From Saliterribacillus persicus (GTDB lineage: Bacteria > Bacillota > Bacilli > Bacillales > Amphibacillaceae), in contig NZ_QPJJ01000004.1 in the NCBI RefSeq assembly GCF_003337485.1, positions 1 through 64,000 of the forward strand: a stretch of 64,000 bases of DNA, read 5' to 3'. How positions within the stretch are numbered: position 1 is the stretch's first letter; every line of letters begins with the position of its first letter. The translations under genes and the position numbers were made by a program. Under the pieces are notes generated by a model that was given only the letters and a program-made list of their open reading frames with translations, had not been told where the DNA came from and did no database searches. This document shows, in pieces, positions 53,541 through 63,159 of the stretch.

Positions 53541-54455
53541 TCACAAATCTTCTCCTAATATTCGTACTTCACGCTCGAGTTCGACGTCAAATTTATCTTT
53601 TACTGTTTTTTGAACCATTTCAATTACACCGATATAATCGCTCGCAGTCGCATCTTTTTTATTCACAATAAAGCCTGCATGCTTGGTCGACACTTCAGCA
53701 CCGCCGATTCCTTTTCCTTGGAGTGAGCTATCTTGAATGAGTTTACCTGCAAAATATCCTGGCGGACGTTTAAAAACACTGCCACATGAGGGATATTCTA
53801 ATGGTTGCTTAGACTCTCTTTTATACGTTAAATCATCCATTACAGCTTTAATCTCTTCATGCTTTCCTGGCTTTAGTTCAAAAACTGCCTCCATTACAAT
53901 ATAACCTTTTTGCGGGATGTTACTTGTACGGTAATCTAGGTCCAACTCAGAAGCGTTTAATTCCAACACGTCACCGTCTTTAGTCACAACGGTTGTCGAT
54001 TTTAAACAATCCTTTATTTCTCCACCATACGCACCAGCGTTCATATATAATGCTCCGCCAACCGTACCGGGGATACCACAAGCAAACTCTAATCCACTTA
54101 ACCTTTTTTCTAATGCATAATAAGACGTGTCGATTATTCTTGCACCACTTCCTGCTACTACATGATTTCCATCCGCATAAATCGCGTCTAATCGTTTTAA
54201 GCTAAGTACGATACCGCGTATGCCACCATCTTTTACAATTACATTAGAACCATTTCCCAAAAGTGTAAAAGGAACCTGACTTTTTTTTGCGTAACGAACA
54301 ATAGCCTTAACCTCAGCAATGGTTTCTGGCATTACAAAAATATCAGCTTTTCCACCAAGCCTTGTGTAGGTATGATTCTTTAAGTATTCATCTATTAAAA
54401 TATAGGTTTTATCCATTATTTCAGATAACTCTTTATAAACCTGTTGTATATTCAT
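53541..54455 (-). CDS. murB: UDP-N-acetylenolpyruvoylglucosamine reductase
   Basis: The 304-residue flavoenzyme makes UDP-MurNAc for peptidoglycan. FAD-binding motifs LLGNGSNVIVKDGG and GIPGTVGGALYMNAGAYGGE, and the catalytic Ser in PSCGSVFKRP, are present. Length matches B. subtilis. Single gene; the site AAAGGA lies about 13 bases from the ATG, a somewhat long spacing. Confidence 0.95.
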   Translation of the reverse strand: MNIQQVYKELSEIMDKTYILIDEYLKNHTYTRLGGKADIFVMPETIAEVKAIVRYAKKSQVPFTLLGNGSNVIVKDGGIRGIVLSLKRLDAIYADGNHVVAGSGARIIDTSYYALEKRLSGLEFACGIPGTVGGALYMNAGAYGGEIKDCLKSTTVVTKDGDVLELNASELDLDYRTSNIPQKGYIVMEAVFELKPGKHEEIKAVMDDLTYKRESKQPLEYPSCGSVFKRPPGYFAGKLIQDSSLQGKGIGGAEVSTKHAGFIVNKKDATASDYIGVIEMVQKTVKDKFDVELEREVRILGEDL

Positions 54456-54663
54456 CGTATTATCAATCCTTTAATAGTGTAGCGCCTCACTGACACGCTT
54501 AAAAATCATTATAGCAAGACTCTAGACTGTCCTGCAATAATCATTCGTATTAGTCTATGTTTATTTGACTTGAAAAAATACTACTTTTAGAAAAACTTTC
54601 CTTATCGTTAAACATTCATTTTCCTTATATTATAGTCGGATAATTTTTATACTTCACTATAGC

Positions 54664-54701
54664 AAAAAGAAGCAATCCCCATTCTGAGAATTGCTTCTTT
54701 T
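54664..54701 (-). terminator. Terminator of the tenI-thiOSGF operon
   Basis: AAAAGAAGCAAT pairs with ATTGCTTCTTTT, followed by TGC on the minus strand, right after the thiF stop. Confidence 0.9.
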
Positions 54702-54706
54702 CTCTC

Positions 54707-55732
54707 TTAACCAACGTATTGATAGTATAATTTTTTAGCTAGTTGAATATCCTTTGTGCCATGAATCAATGTTCGTCCATCCTTAAAAAGGACAATTCGG
54801 TGCTCCTCTATTTCAAATGCAAGTAAATAATCATTTTTTGTTACCTGTAGCTGTTTGTTTTTCATCAGTTGCTTCGTGAAATTATCGAAATTCATCTGTT
54901 TATGATGCGTTGGTCTAATTTGCACCGTGTTTCTCCCACATAAAACAGCCGTTTTTAATTGAGAAGAATAGGTAAGATTCGGATATGTCCTTGTCTTTGA
55001 ACAGGAGGAACACTCCGGTTTTTTTAAACGATCTACTTTAAGCTCCATGCGTTCATTTTTCCAGACATCAAATCCTATTAGTTTATGAGATAGGTTTTCT
55101 TCTTTTCCTACTAATATTTTTAAGACCTCTGTCATTTGGTGTGCTACCACCATTTGAACCGCAGGCGCTATAATACCAACCGTATCACAGGTAGCACCGT
55201 CCTTCGGAATATAGTCCATTAAACATTGTAAGCAAGGTGTTTTTCCTGGAATAACGGTAAAAGTCACCCCATAACTCGCTACACAAGCTCCATAAATCCA
55301 AGGCTTTTTATATTTTTGTGCGATATCATTGATCATTAAACGTGTCTCAAAATTATCTGTCGCATCGACTATAGCATCAACCTTTGGCGCTAAACGCTCT
55401 AATTCATCGACACCTGCATCGATTAACAAGGAATGAATAACTGTTTTTGAATTTATTTGCTGCAATCGTTGTTTTGCTGCTATCACTTTCGGATTCTTAT
55501 TTTCTACATCCGCTTCTGTGAAAAGCTGCTGGCGTTGCAAGTTACTTTCCTCCACATAATCACGATCGATAAGGGTTATTTCTCCAACTCCAGCCCGGAC
55601 TAGAGATTCAGCGCTAGCTGATCCTAACGCTCCGACACCAATCACTAATACATGACTCGATGCAATCTTATCTTGGCCATTTTCACCAATTGGTTCAAAT
55701 AATTGCTGACGATGATAACGGCTAGCTTCCAC
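54707..55732 (-). CDS. thiF: Sulfur-carrier adenylyltransferase ThiF
   Basis: The 341-residue E1-like enzyme adenylates the ThiS C-terminus for sulfur transfer in thiazole synthesis. It has [11 protein letters not shown] (ATP loop), NLQRQQLF, and zinc cysteines in PCLQC and CSSC. A C-terminal extension follows ([14 protein letters not shown]), as in B. subtilis. The GTG at 55732 is preferred: AGAAGGAA lies six bases ahead and the product then begins like B. subtilis ThiF. It overlaps thiG by 11 bases. Confidence 0.93.
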   Translation of the reverse strand: MEASRYHRQQLFEPIGENGQDKIASSHVLVIGVGALGSASAESLVRAGVGEITLIDRDYVEESNLQRQQLFTEADVENKNPKVIAAKQRLQQINSKTVIHSLLIDAGVDELERLAPKVDAIVDATDNFETRLMINDIAQKYKKPWIYGACVASYGVTFTVIPGKTPCLQCLMDYIPKDGATCDTVGIIAPAVQMVVAHQMTEVLKILVGKEENLSHKLIGFDVWKNERMELKVDRLKKPECSSCSKTRTYPNLTYSSQLKTAVLCGRNTVQIRPTHHKQMNFDNFTKQLMKNKQLQVTKNDYLLAFEIEEHRIVLFKDGRTLIHGTKDIQLAKKLYYQYVG

Positions 55733-56492
55733 TGCTAATTCCTTCTGTTGGGCTGCTAGGATTCGCATAAGCTTTTTTCTCAATTCTTCCTGCCTCGTAA
55801 CCCAAACGGCCACTTTGAATAGCTAGTTTCATTGCCTCAGCCATTTTCCCTGGATCACCCGCGCCTGAAACAGCTGTATTTAACAATACACCATCTGCTC
55901 CCAATTCCATCGCAAAAGCAGCATCAGCCGGAGAGCCAATTCCTGCATCGACAATTACCGGAACCCTAGCTTGTTCAATTATAAATTGTAGATTTAATGG
56001 ATTAATGATACCTTGACCAGAACCAATCGGTGAAGCCCCTGGCATAATCGCATGTGCACCTAGCTCTTCCAATTTTCTAGCTAAGACAACATCATCTGAT
56101 GTATACGGCAGAACCGTATACCCTTCATTTAAGAGTATCTCCGTTGCCTTTAACGTTTCCACTGGATCAGGTAGCAACGTCTTCTGACAACCGATCACCT
56201 CAACTTTTACCATGTCACACAAGCCAGAAGCATTCGCCAATTTAGCAATTCGTACCGCTTCCTCTGCATCTTTAGCACCTGCTGTGTTCGGTAAAAATTT
56301 ATAGTTTTCTACTTCGATCTTTTCTAAAAAATTGGGTTGTTTTGCATCGTAAATATTCATTCTTCTAACCGAAAATGTTAATACTTCTGTTTCAGATACA
56401 TCAACTGCTTGCTTTTGAATATCAAAATTTGGATACTTTCCTGTCCCTAAAAATAATCGGGAACTAAATTGAAATGAACCTATCTTCAACAC
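55722..56492 (-). CDS. thiG: Thiazole synthase ThiG
   Basis: The 256-residue TIM-barrel enzyme builds thiazole phosphate from DXP, dehydroglycine and ThiS-thiocarboxylate. It has the Schiff-base Lys in [18 protein letters not shown] (at [12 protein letters not shown]) and [12 protein letters not shown]. The GTG at 56492 has GGAGG eight bases upstream; that site sits inside the end of thiS. Confidence 0.95.
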   Translation of the reverse strand: MLKIGSFQFSSRLFLGTGKYPNFDIQKQAVDVSETEVLTFSVRRMNIYDAKQPNFLEKIEVENYKFLPNTAGAKDAEEAVRIAKLANASGLCDMVKVEVIGCQKTLLPDPVETLKATEILLNEGYTVLPYTSDDVVLARKLEELGAHAIMPGASPIGSGQGIINPLNLQFIIEQARVPVIVDAGIGSPADAAFAMELGADGVLLNTAVSGAGDPGKMAEAMKLAIQSGRLGYEAGRIEKKAYANPSSPTEGISSGS

Positions 56493-56493
56493 T

Positions 56494-56697
56494 TTACCCA
56501 CCTCCAACAAAATGAACGATCTCTAACCTGTCTCCATCCGTAACGAGTGTTTCTGGATGCTCTTCTTTTTTTAAAATATGCTGATTGTGTTCTACAATCA
56601 GTGATTTTGCTTCTAAACCTAAATGCGCGATTACGTGCTCCACTGTCTTGTTATTGTCTTCTACCGTAATGACGTCACCATTAATTTTCAATTCCAT
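56494..56697 (-). CDS. thiS: Sulfur carrier protein ThiS
   Basis: The 67-residue ubiquitin-like protein ends in VGGG, giving the Gly-Gly tail that is adenylated by ThiF and thiocarboxylated. ATG at 56697 follows GGGGTG by seven bases. It fits tightly between thiO and thiG. Confidence 0.95.
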   Translation of the reverse strand: MELKINGDVITVEDNNKTVEHVIAHLGLEAKSLIVEHNQHILKKEEHPETLVTDGDRLEIVHFVGGG

Positions 56698-56701
56698 CTG
56701 C

Positions 56702-57835
56702 TCACACCCCAATTACTTTTTGTTTCTCTCTATCCGTTGAAAATGCTCGCTGGTAAGTTAAAGAAACTTTTTTTTCTTCGATCATATCTGCCATCACTTT
56801 CCCTGTGATTGGTGACAATAAGATACCGTTTCGATAATGTCCAGCAGCGATAAACAAACCTGAAACAGATGATATCGGCCCAAGATATGGCAGTTGATCT
56901 CTTGTTTGTGGTCGTATGCCTGCCCAAACGTCTTCAATCTTCGCCTCTTTTAGCTGCGGAATAATGCGCATCGCACTTTTCATTAATTGATGCATCCCTT
57001 CCATTGAGACGCTTTTATTATATTGATGTGGCAGGGAGGTAGCGCCGATGATGATACGCCCATCTTTCTTTGGCACCATATAACAGCTATCGTCGTAAAT
57101 TGTTGCATTAATTAAAGCACTTTTCGGACGAACAGCTAAGCACTCTCCTTTAACTGGATAAAAATGAAGATCTGTATCGCTATACCTACTAAAAGAGTTA
57201 CTCCAAGCACCAGTTGCAACCACCACTTTATCTGCATAAAATTTGCCTTTAGGCGTTGTCACACCAACAACCTGATCATTTTCAATCACTAAATTTTCCA
57301 CACTGCATTCTTCTTTCACTTTTGCACCGAACTTTATAGCTGACTTTATGAAAGCATTTGTTAGGTGCTTCGCTGACACCTGACTCTCATTGGGAAGATA
57401 CATGGCACCAGCTATGTCGCTTGTTACGTTCTGTTCTTTTTTTAAAAGGGTATCAGTAGATATAATGCTTGCTTTTTCCCCAACACCTGATTGAAAAGCT
57501 GCCAGTTGCTCTAGTTGTTGATATCTTTCATTTGACCTCGCCAGTTTAAACATGCCATTATGCATCAACTGAATATCAATGCCACTGTGTTCAAATAATT
57601 CATCAGCTAAGTCAGGAAATAAGCGGCGACTTTCTAACGCCAGTTGGAATAAGGGACTCTCCTCTTTAAATTCTGCTTGGGCACCTAACATTCCGGCTGC
57701 AGCACTGGATGCTTCACTTCCTACAAACTTCCTTTCAACTACCAGAACTTTGTGTCCTCTTTTAGCTAATTGATAGGCAATGGAGGAACCTATTACACCG
57801 CCACCTATCACAATCTGATCATATATCTCTTCCAA
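56702..57835 (-). CDS. thiO: Glycine oxidase ThiO
   Basis: The 377-residue FAD enzyme oxidises glycine to iminoglycine for thiazole formation. It has the dinucleotide motif VIGGGVIGSSIAYQLA and a C-terminal GHYRNGILLSPITG motif. The start is TTG at 57835 with AAGGAGGG five bases ahead. It is separated from tenI by 245 bases that carry the 20-bp-phased repeat array. Confidence 0.94.
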   Translation of the reverse strand: MEEIYDQIVIGGGVIGSSIAYQLAKRGHKVLVVERKFVGSEASSAAAGMLGAQAEFKEESPLFQLALESRRLFPDLADELFEHSGIDIQLMHNGMFKLARSNERYQQLEQLAAFQSGVGEKASIISTDTLLKKEQNVTSDIAGAMYLPNESQVSAKHLTNAFIKSAIKFGAKVKEECSVENLVIENDQVVGVTTPKGKFYADKVVVATGAWSNSFSRYSDTDLHFYPVKGECLAVRPKSALINATIYDDSCYMVPKKDGRIIIGATSLPHQYNKSVSMEGMHQLMKSAMRIIPQLKEAKIEDVWAGIRPQTRDQLPYLGPISSVSGLFIAAGHYRNGILLSPITGKVMADMIEEKKVSLTYQRAFSTDREKQKVIGV

Positions 57836-57910
57836 GCTATCCCTCCTTCAGTTGATTTAGCTTTCTTGAAATATTGCAGGATTTCATGTGGGCGACTCAC
57901 CGTTATTACA

Positions 57911-58034
57911 TGGATATCCGCGAAAATTTACTTTTATCCGCGACTTTCCCCATATATCCGCTATTTCCCTGATATATCCGCGAATTTTTGGTTATATCCG
58001 CGAAAGCGAAGTTTTATCCGCGATCTTGCCTATT
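57911..58034. repeat. 20-bp-phased array of a TATCCGCGA core
   Basis: Six copies of TATCCG(CGA) start at 57915, 57935, 57955, 57975, 57995 and 58015, exactly 20 bp apart. The nine-base core is well kept (one copy reads TATCCGCTA), while the 11 bases between cores differ in every unit. Degenerate relatives follow (TATTCCACGA at 58031 and TATCTGCGA at 58062). It lies between tenI and thiO inside the thiamine operon. Function unknown. Confidence 0.85.
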
Positions 58035-58080
58035 CCACGAAAACGCATTGTCTTCACTTCGTATCTGCGAATATCTGAAT

Positions 58081-58689
58081 CTATCTCTCATTTAAGGCAG
58101 AGCTATACGCTTTAGCTGACATTTGTGGGTCTTCTGCGTCTGCAATACCTGACATTACTGCAATACCTTTGGCTCCACTATCTAGCACTTCCTGTGTGTT
58201 CGCTGCACTTACCCCACCTATTGCTACCACGGGTATAGAAAGATTCTTCGCTATTTTTTCTAACGCATGACTTCCACGTGGAGATTGATCACCTTTAGAT
58301 TGTGTAGAAAAAATATGGCCGAAGAGCACAAAGTCAGCTCCTTCTTTTTCTGCAAAGGTTGCTTCCTCTAAACTATGAACTGATTTTCCAATTAATAGCG
58401 CAGGAAAATGTTGCGCTAGGAGAGAAGCTGGTGGACTATGATAAGCAAGCTGAACGCCTGCACATTGTTTCACGTAAGCCACATCGGCCCGGTCATTGAT
58501 AATCAATTTAGCAGTAGGAACACCCGCCTCCTCCAGACCCTCTATGATTTGAATGAGCTCAAGTGCAGTTCGTTGTTTTTCTCTTAGGTGAATATAATCA
58601 ACTTCATGGTGGATTTTTTTAATTAACTGTATAAGCTCCGAGTTTGGAAGCTTTCCATTTGTGATGAAATGGAGCGTTTTAGGTTCCAT
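58081..58689 (-). CDS. tenI: Thiazole tautomerase TenI
   Basis: The 202-residue ThiE-like barrel has VDYIHLREKQRT, IGKSVHSLEEATFAEKEGAD and VLFGHIF, which follow B. subtilis TenI rather than ThiE. TenI aromatises the thiazole product of ThiG. First gene after the TPP riboswitch; AAAGGGG precedes the ATG. It could be annotated as a thiamine phosphate synthase by mistake. Confidence 0.88.
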   Translation of the reverse strand: MEPKTLHFITNGKLPNSELIQLIKKIHHEVDYIHLREKQRTALELIQIIEGLEEAGVPTAKLIINDRADVAYVKQCAGVQLAYHSPPASLLAQHFPALLIGKSVHSLEEATFAEKEGADFVLFGHIFSTQSKGDQSPRGSHALEKIAKNLSIPVVAIGGVSAANTQEVLDSGAKGIAVMSGIADAEDPQMSAKAYSSALNER

Positions 58690-58737
58690 CTATTCACCCC
58701 TTTCCGCGTCACATGTAAGAGAATAAAATTTTCCACA

Positions 58738-58769
58738 CAAAAAACCACCCATTCAGCAGAATGAGTGGT
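58738..58769 (-). terminator. TPP-riboswitch terminator before tenI
   Basis: ACCACTCATTC pairs with GAATGGGTGGT (one U-G pair), followed by TTTTTTG on the minus strand. Confidence 0.85.
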
Positions 58770-58808
58770 ATATATACTAAACGATCTTATTATTATTTAG
58801 CACTTTTC

Positions 58809-58893
58809 CCACTTCCCTCCGCTGGTGTTAACCAGATCAGGTTCAAAGGGTCCGAAGTTAATCGTCTCAGCCAATATTGGCTCCCCTAGTGTT
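58809..58893 (-). ncRNA. TPP riboswitch (THI element)
   Basis: Minus strand order: ACTAGGGGAGCC, GGCTGAGACGATTAAC, GGACCCTTTGAACCTGATCTGG, TTAACACCAGCGGAGGGAAGT. These are the conserved THI-box helices. It should turn off tenI-thiO-thiS-thiG-thiF when thiamine pyrophosphate is abundant. Confidence 0.97.
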
Positions 58894-58981
58894 GAATCGA
58901 TATTTAATTATCTTACAATCCCATTATACCAGATAAAGGGATTTATTCAATGTAAAATTGGAACTTTAACAAGTGTCTCGA

Positions 58982-59929
58982 TTACCCCATTAAAGCTACC
59001 ATTAACGCTTTTTGAGCATGTAGTCTATTTTCTGCTTCTTGGAAAACAACAGATTGCGGTCCATCTATAATATCAGCTGTTACTTCTTCACCACGATGAG
59101 CTGGTAAACAATGCATAAAGATAGCATCTTTGTTGGCATGACTGAATAATTCTTTGTTTACTTGATAGGTAGCAAAAGCCTTCTCGCGCTTCGCCTGTTC
59201 AGCTTCCTGCCCCATACTTGCCCAAACATCAGAATAAATAACATCTGCATTCGCTACCGCTTCAACTACATCCTCTGTTACGACTACTTGGCTATTTTCT
59301 GCAAAGCCTGTCGCAAGTTCCGTCACTGCATTCAATGGTTGATACTCCTTTGGTGCAGCAATCGCTACATCAATTCCCATTTTTGCAGCACCAATCATTA
59401 AAGAATGCGCCATGTTATTTCCGTCACCAATGTAAGCAAGCTTTAAGCCCTCTAAGCTGCCTTTTACTTCTTGAATGGTTTGCAGGTCTGCTAGCACCTG
59501 GCAAGGATGATAAACATCTGTTAAGCCGTTGATAACTGGAATACTTGCATTTTCTGCAAGATCTTCGACATCCTTTTGAGCAAAGGTCCGAATCATAATG
59601 CCATCTAAATAGCCTGATAAAACTTTAGCTGTATCAGAAATCAGCTCACCACGCCCAATTTGAATATCGTTTGAACTTAAAAATAATCCAGTTCCACCGA
59701 GCTGATAAATTCCTGCTTCAAACGATACGCGTGTTCTTGTAGATGACTTTTCAAAAATCATCCCTAGCGTTTTCCCTTTTAATGGTTCATATATTTCACC
59801 ATTCTTACGTTTTTGCTTAATCCGTTTGGAAAGCTCTAACAAATATGATATTTCAGCTTTGGAATAGTCCGCTAGGGTTAGAAAATCTCTACCCTTAAGC
59901 GTTTCTTTATAGCTTTTTGTCATTACCAT
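58982..59929 (-). CDS. argF: Ornithine carbamoyltransferase
   Basis: The 315-residue enzyme has the carbamoyl-phosphate motif EKSSTRTRVSFE, HPCQVLADLQT and the ornithine loop HCLPAHRGEEV. The ATG at 59929 overlaps the carB stop by seven bases and has AAGGAGC eight bases upstream. It is the last gene of carA-carB-argF, so arginine synthesis is the purpose of the whole group. Confidence 0.96.
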   Translation of the reverse strand: MVMTKSYKETLKGRDFLTLADYSKAEISYLLELSKRIKQKRKNGEIYEPLKGKTLGMIFEKSSTRTRVSFEAGIYQLGGTGLFLSSNDIQIGRGELISDTAKVLSGYLDGIMIRTFAQKDVEDLAENASIPVINGLTDVYHPCQVLADLQTIQEVKGSLEGLKLAYIGDGNNMAHSLMIGAAKMGIDVAIAAPKEYQPLNAVTELATGFAENSQVVVTEDVVEAVANADVIYSDVWASMGQEAEQAKREKAFATYQVNKELFSHANKDAIFMHCLPAHRGEEVTADIIDGPQSVVFQEAENRLHAQKALMVALMG

Positions 59930-62900
59930 TTGACACGCTCCTTTTTGTTACTGTCCTTTTGCTTTTTGCGGTGTACTTGAATAGAAAAAGGCTCTTCTAA
60001 TTTTTCATTTGTAGCTTGTAGATAGGCTGTCAATGTATCCGTTGACGTAAAGCATAATATATCCGATTTTAACGTTGCTTCACGCAGGACAACATGACCA
60101 TCTTTTTCACCTGTGCGATTGGTATCAGATACCAATTGGTAGAAATCATCCATACATTTTTCTTCTGCTTCTTCAATCGTTGTAACCTGATCAATCACGA
60201 CACCATTTTCCCTGAGAAATTCGGCTGTTTTTTGATCCGCTTCTATTTTTGCACTTACCGTTTTAAGTTGAGAAAGTAGTGCATCATCTATAGTAGGAAG
60301 CGATAGATAGATAACATCTTCTTTTTCTAATGCTTTTAAATAATCTTCCTTCCACCCAAATGCTTTTGCCATTGCTTGGTCGACTGTTGAGCCAATCCCA
60401 ATTGCTTCACCAGTTGATTTCATTTCCGGTCCTAAAATCGGATCTAAGCCAGGTAATTTATTTGTTGAGAATATCGGCATTTTTACTGCAAAAAAGGAAA
60501 CGTCGTTGTGTAAGCCAAGATTCCACTCTTGATTTTTTAGAGCCTCACCCATTTGCACACGAGTAGCAAGGTCTACCATCGGAACACCCGTAATTTTACT
60601 AGAAATAGGAACAGTTCTTGAAGCTCTCGGATTAACTTCTAGCACGTAGATGGTTTTACGATCTTCACTTAATACAAATTGAATATTCATAATACCTTTT
60701 ATATCTAATGATTTTGATATTTTTTGTGTATAAGCTGTGATTAATTGCTTTTGCTCTTCCGTTAAATCAGGTGCTGGAAAAATAGCAACACTATCACCGG
60801 AGTGCACTCCCGCTCGTTCAACATGCTGAAATATTCCAGGTATTAAAATATCTGCACCATCACAAACAGCGTCGACTTCCACTTCAAAGCCTTCTATATA
60901 GCGGTCAATTAACAGTGGGAAAATACGATCCCCTGCAGCACTTTCTGCAAGCTCTTCTAAGTAATTTTCCAACTGAGTTTCGTCCTTAAGAATGACCATT
61001 CCTTGACCACCGATAACATAAGACGGACGAAGGAGGACTGGATATCCAATTTCCTCGGCAATTACTTTTGCTTCTGTAAGTGCATTTACCGTATCACCTG
61101 GGATATGTGGAATGCTAAGTTTTTTCATCAATTGATAAAACTGGTCACGATCCTCAACTGCAGCAATTGACTCTAGAGACGTACCAGCTATTTTGACTCC
61201 TGCATCATGTAAGCCTTCTGCTAAGTTAATTGCAGTTTGTCCACCGAACTGAACTAATACTTCCTGTGCTTTTTCTTTTTCTACTACCTGTAGCACGTCT
61301 TCAACTGTTAAAGGTTCAAAATACAGATGATCAGCAGTATTAAAATCTGTACTCACTGTTTCTGGATTGTTGTTGATTACGATGGCATCAATATTTTGAT
61401 CCTGTAAAGATGTAGCTGCATGAACAGAGCAATAATCAAACTCTACCCCTTGCCCAATACGAATTGGACCTGAGCCTAAAACAACCATACGCTTATCACC
61501 TTTTAGGGCTTCAACCTCATCCCATTCATTCCATGAGCTATAAAAATAAGGAGTCGCCGCTTCAAATTCTGCTGCGCAGGTGTCCACCATTTTATATGAT
61601 GGTCTAATATTAGACTCTTTTAGCTTCCGGCGCACATCTTTTTCTTCAACATTTAACAATTTTGCTAACGTTTTATCAGAAAAACCAAGTATTTTAGCTT
61701 CTTTTAAATCCTTCTCATCTAGTTGAGACCATTCTTTAGCAGACAACTCTTTTTCTTTATCAATGATTGCAGCTAATTCATATAAGAAATATTTATTTAT
61801 CTCTGTAATTTCATGGATTTGATCAACAGTCATGCCTCTACGCATCGCTTCTGATACTGCAAAAAGACGTTCATCCGTTGCTTTAAAGAGAGCAATTTTC
61901 AAATCCTCATCCGATAATTTTTCCATGCTTGGTAGGTGTAAATGATCCAAGCCAATCTCTAAAGAACGAATCGCTTTATGAAGCGCAGCAGGGAAATTAC
62001 GAGCAAGTGCCATTACCTCTCCTGTTGCTTTCATTTGCGTTCCTAATAATCGATCTGCTTGGGTAAATTTATCAAACGGCCAACGTGGTATTTTAAGCGC
62101 GATATAATCAATCGTTGGCTCAAAGCTCGCGTAGGTATAACCCGTGATTGGATTAAGAACCTCATCTAAGTGATAGCCTAATGCTAATTTTGCAGCAATT
62201 CGTGCAATTGGATAACCAGTCGCTTTTGAAGCAAGGGCACTAGATCTGCTCACTCGTGGATTTACTTCTATAATGACATATTCGTCACTATATGGATTAA
62301 GTGCAAATTGAATATTACAACCGCCAATTACACCAAGCTCCCGAATCACCTTACAAGAAGATGTTCGAAGCATTTGATACTGACGGTCTGTTAGTGTTTG
62401 AGAAGGTGCAACAACAATACTATCTCCAGTGTGAACACCAACTGGATCAAAGTTTTCCATGTTACACACGATGATACACGTATCATTTTCGTCACGCATT
62501 ACTTCATATTCAATTTCCTTCCAGCCCTTTACACTTTGTTCAATTAAAACCTGTTTAATCGGGCTATAATGCAGACCACTTTTGACTATCTTACGTAATT
62601 CAGCCTCATTGTCTGCAATTCCGCCTCCAGCTCCACCAAGTGTATAAGCAGGGCGTACAATTAAAGGATAACCAACACCATTCGCAAAGTTTATTGCCTC
62701 GTCTACTAAACTAGTTGATAAACTTTCCGCTACGGGTTCATTTAAATCCTTCATCATTGATTTAAAAATATCGCGGTCTTCCCCTTTTTGAATGGTTTCA
62801 AGCGGGGTACCTAATAGCTCTACCTTATACTGTTCTAAAATACCGGCTTCTGTTAGTAATACCGCCATATTTAAACCTGTCTGCCCACCGAGCGTTGGTA

Positions 62901-63159
62901 ACAGGCCGTCTGGGCGTTCTTTTTTTATAATATTTGCAAGTGAATCCTTTGTTAAAGGCTCTAAGTACACTTTATCTGCAATATTTTCATCCGTCATGAT
63001 CGTAGCAGGGTTATTGTTAACTAAGATAACCTCTACGCCTTCTTCTTTTAATGCGAGACAAGCTTGGGTACCAGCATAATCAAATTCAGCTGCTTGCCCG
63101 ATAACGATTGGCCCAGAGCCAATTACTAAAACCTTCTTAATATGGTTTAACTTAGGCAT
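59923..63159 (-). CDS. carB: Carbamoyl-phosphate synthase, large subunit (arginine type)
   Basis: The 1078-residue protein has two ATP-grasp halves (VLVIGSGPIVIGQAAEFDYA and VVLGSGPIRIGQGVEFDYC), a joining region, and a C-terminal MGS-like domain (about 930-1060). ATG at 63159 has AAGGGAGAG seven bases upstream. It overlaps carA by eight bases and argF by seven. The arginine assignment comes from argF in the same operon; a separate pyrimidine copy is expected elsewhere. Confidence 0.95.
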   Translation of the reverse strand: MPKLNHIKKVLVIGSGPIVIGQAAEFDYAGTQACLALKEEGVEVILVNNNPATIMTDENIADKVYLEPLTKDSLANIIKKERPDGLLPTLGGQTGLNMAVLLTEAGILEQYKVELLGTPLETIQKGEDRDIFKSMMKDLNEPVAESLSTSLVDEAINFANGVGYPLIVRPAYTLGGAGGGIADNEAELRKIVKSGLHYSPIKQVLIEQSVKGWKEIEYEVMRDENDTCIIVCNMENFDPVGVHTGDSIVVAPSQTLTDRQYQMLRTSSCKVIRELGVIGGCNIQFALNPYSDEYVIIEVNPRVSRSSALASKATGYPIARIAAKLALGYHLDEVLNPITGYTYASFEPTIDYIALKIPRWPFDKFTQADRLLGTQMKATGEVMALARNFPAALHKAIRSLEIGLDHLHLPSMEKLSDEDLKIALFKATDERLFAVSEAMRRGMTVDQIHEITEINKYFLYELAAIIDKEKELSAKEWSQLDEKDLKEAKILGFSDKTLAKLLNVEEKDVRRKLKESNIRPSYKMVDTCAAEFEAATPYFYSSWNEWDEVEALKGDKRMVVLGSGPIRIGQGVEFDYCSVHAATSLQDQNIDAIVINNNPETVSTDFNTADHLYFEPLTVEDVLQVVEKEKAQEVLVQFGGQTAINLAEGLHDAGVKIAGTSLESIAAVEDRDQFYQLMKKLSIPHIPGDTVNALTEAKVIAEEIGYPVLLRPSYVIGGQGMVILKDETQLENYLEELAESAAGDRIFPLLIDRYIEGFEVEVDAVCDGADILIPGIFQHVERAGVHSGDSVAIFPAPDLTEEQKQLITAYTQKISKSLDIKGIMNIQFVLSEDRKTIYVLEVNPRASRTVPISSKITGVPMVDLATRVQMGEALKNQEWNLGLHNDVSFFAVKMPIFSTNKLPGLDPILGPEMKSTGEAIGIGSTVDQAMAKAFGWKEDYLKALEKEDVIYLSLPTIDDALLSQLKTVSAKIEADQKTAEFLRENGVVIDQVTTIEEAEEKCMDDFYQLVSDTNRTGEKDGHVVLREATLKSDILCFTSTDTLTAYLQATNEKLEEPFSIQVHRKKQKDSNKKERVKW

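Noticed and set aside
57911-58034. CRISPR array
   Set aside because: The core is only nine bases and linkers are 11 bases, far below CRISPR repeat and spacer sizes, and no cas genes are present.
57770-58115. Two frames of 75-102 residues across the phased array
   Set aside because: The regular 20-bp unit keeps frames free of stops by chance; the products are repetitive, have no translation signals and overlap thiO and tenI.
58081-58689. thiE (thiamine phosphate synthase)
   Set aside because: Key stretches and the operon neighbours (thiO, thiS, thiG, thiF) fit TenI better.
59923-63159. Pyrimidine-specific carbamoyl-phosphate synthase (pyrAB)
   Set aside because: argF overlaps carB and no pyr genes or PyrR-type attenuator are seen, so the arginine-specific enzyme is more likely.
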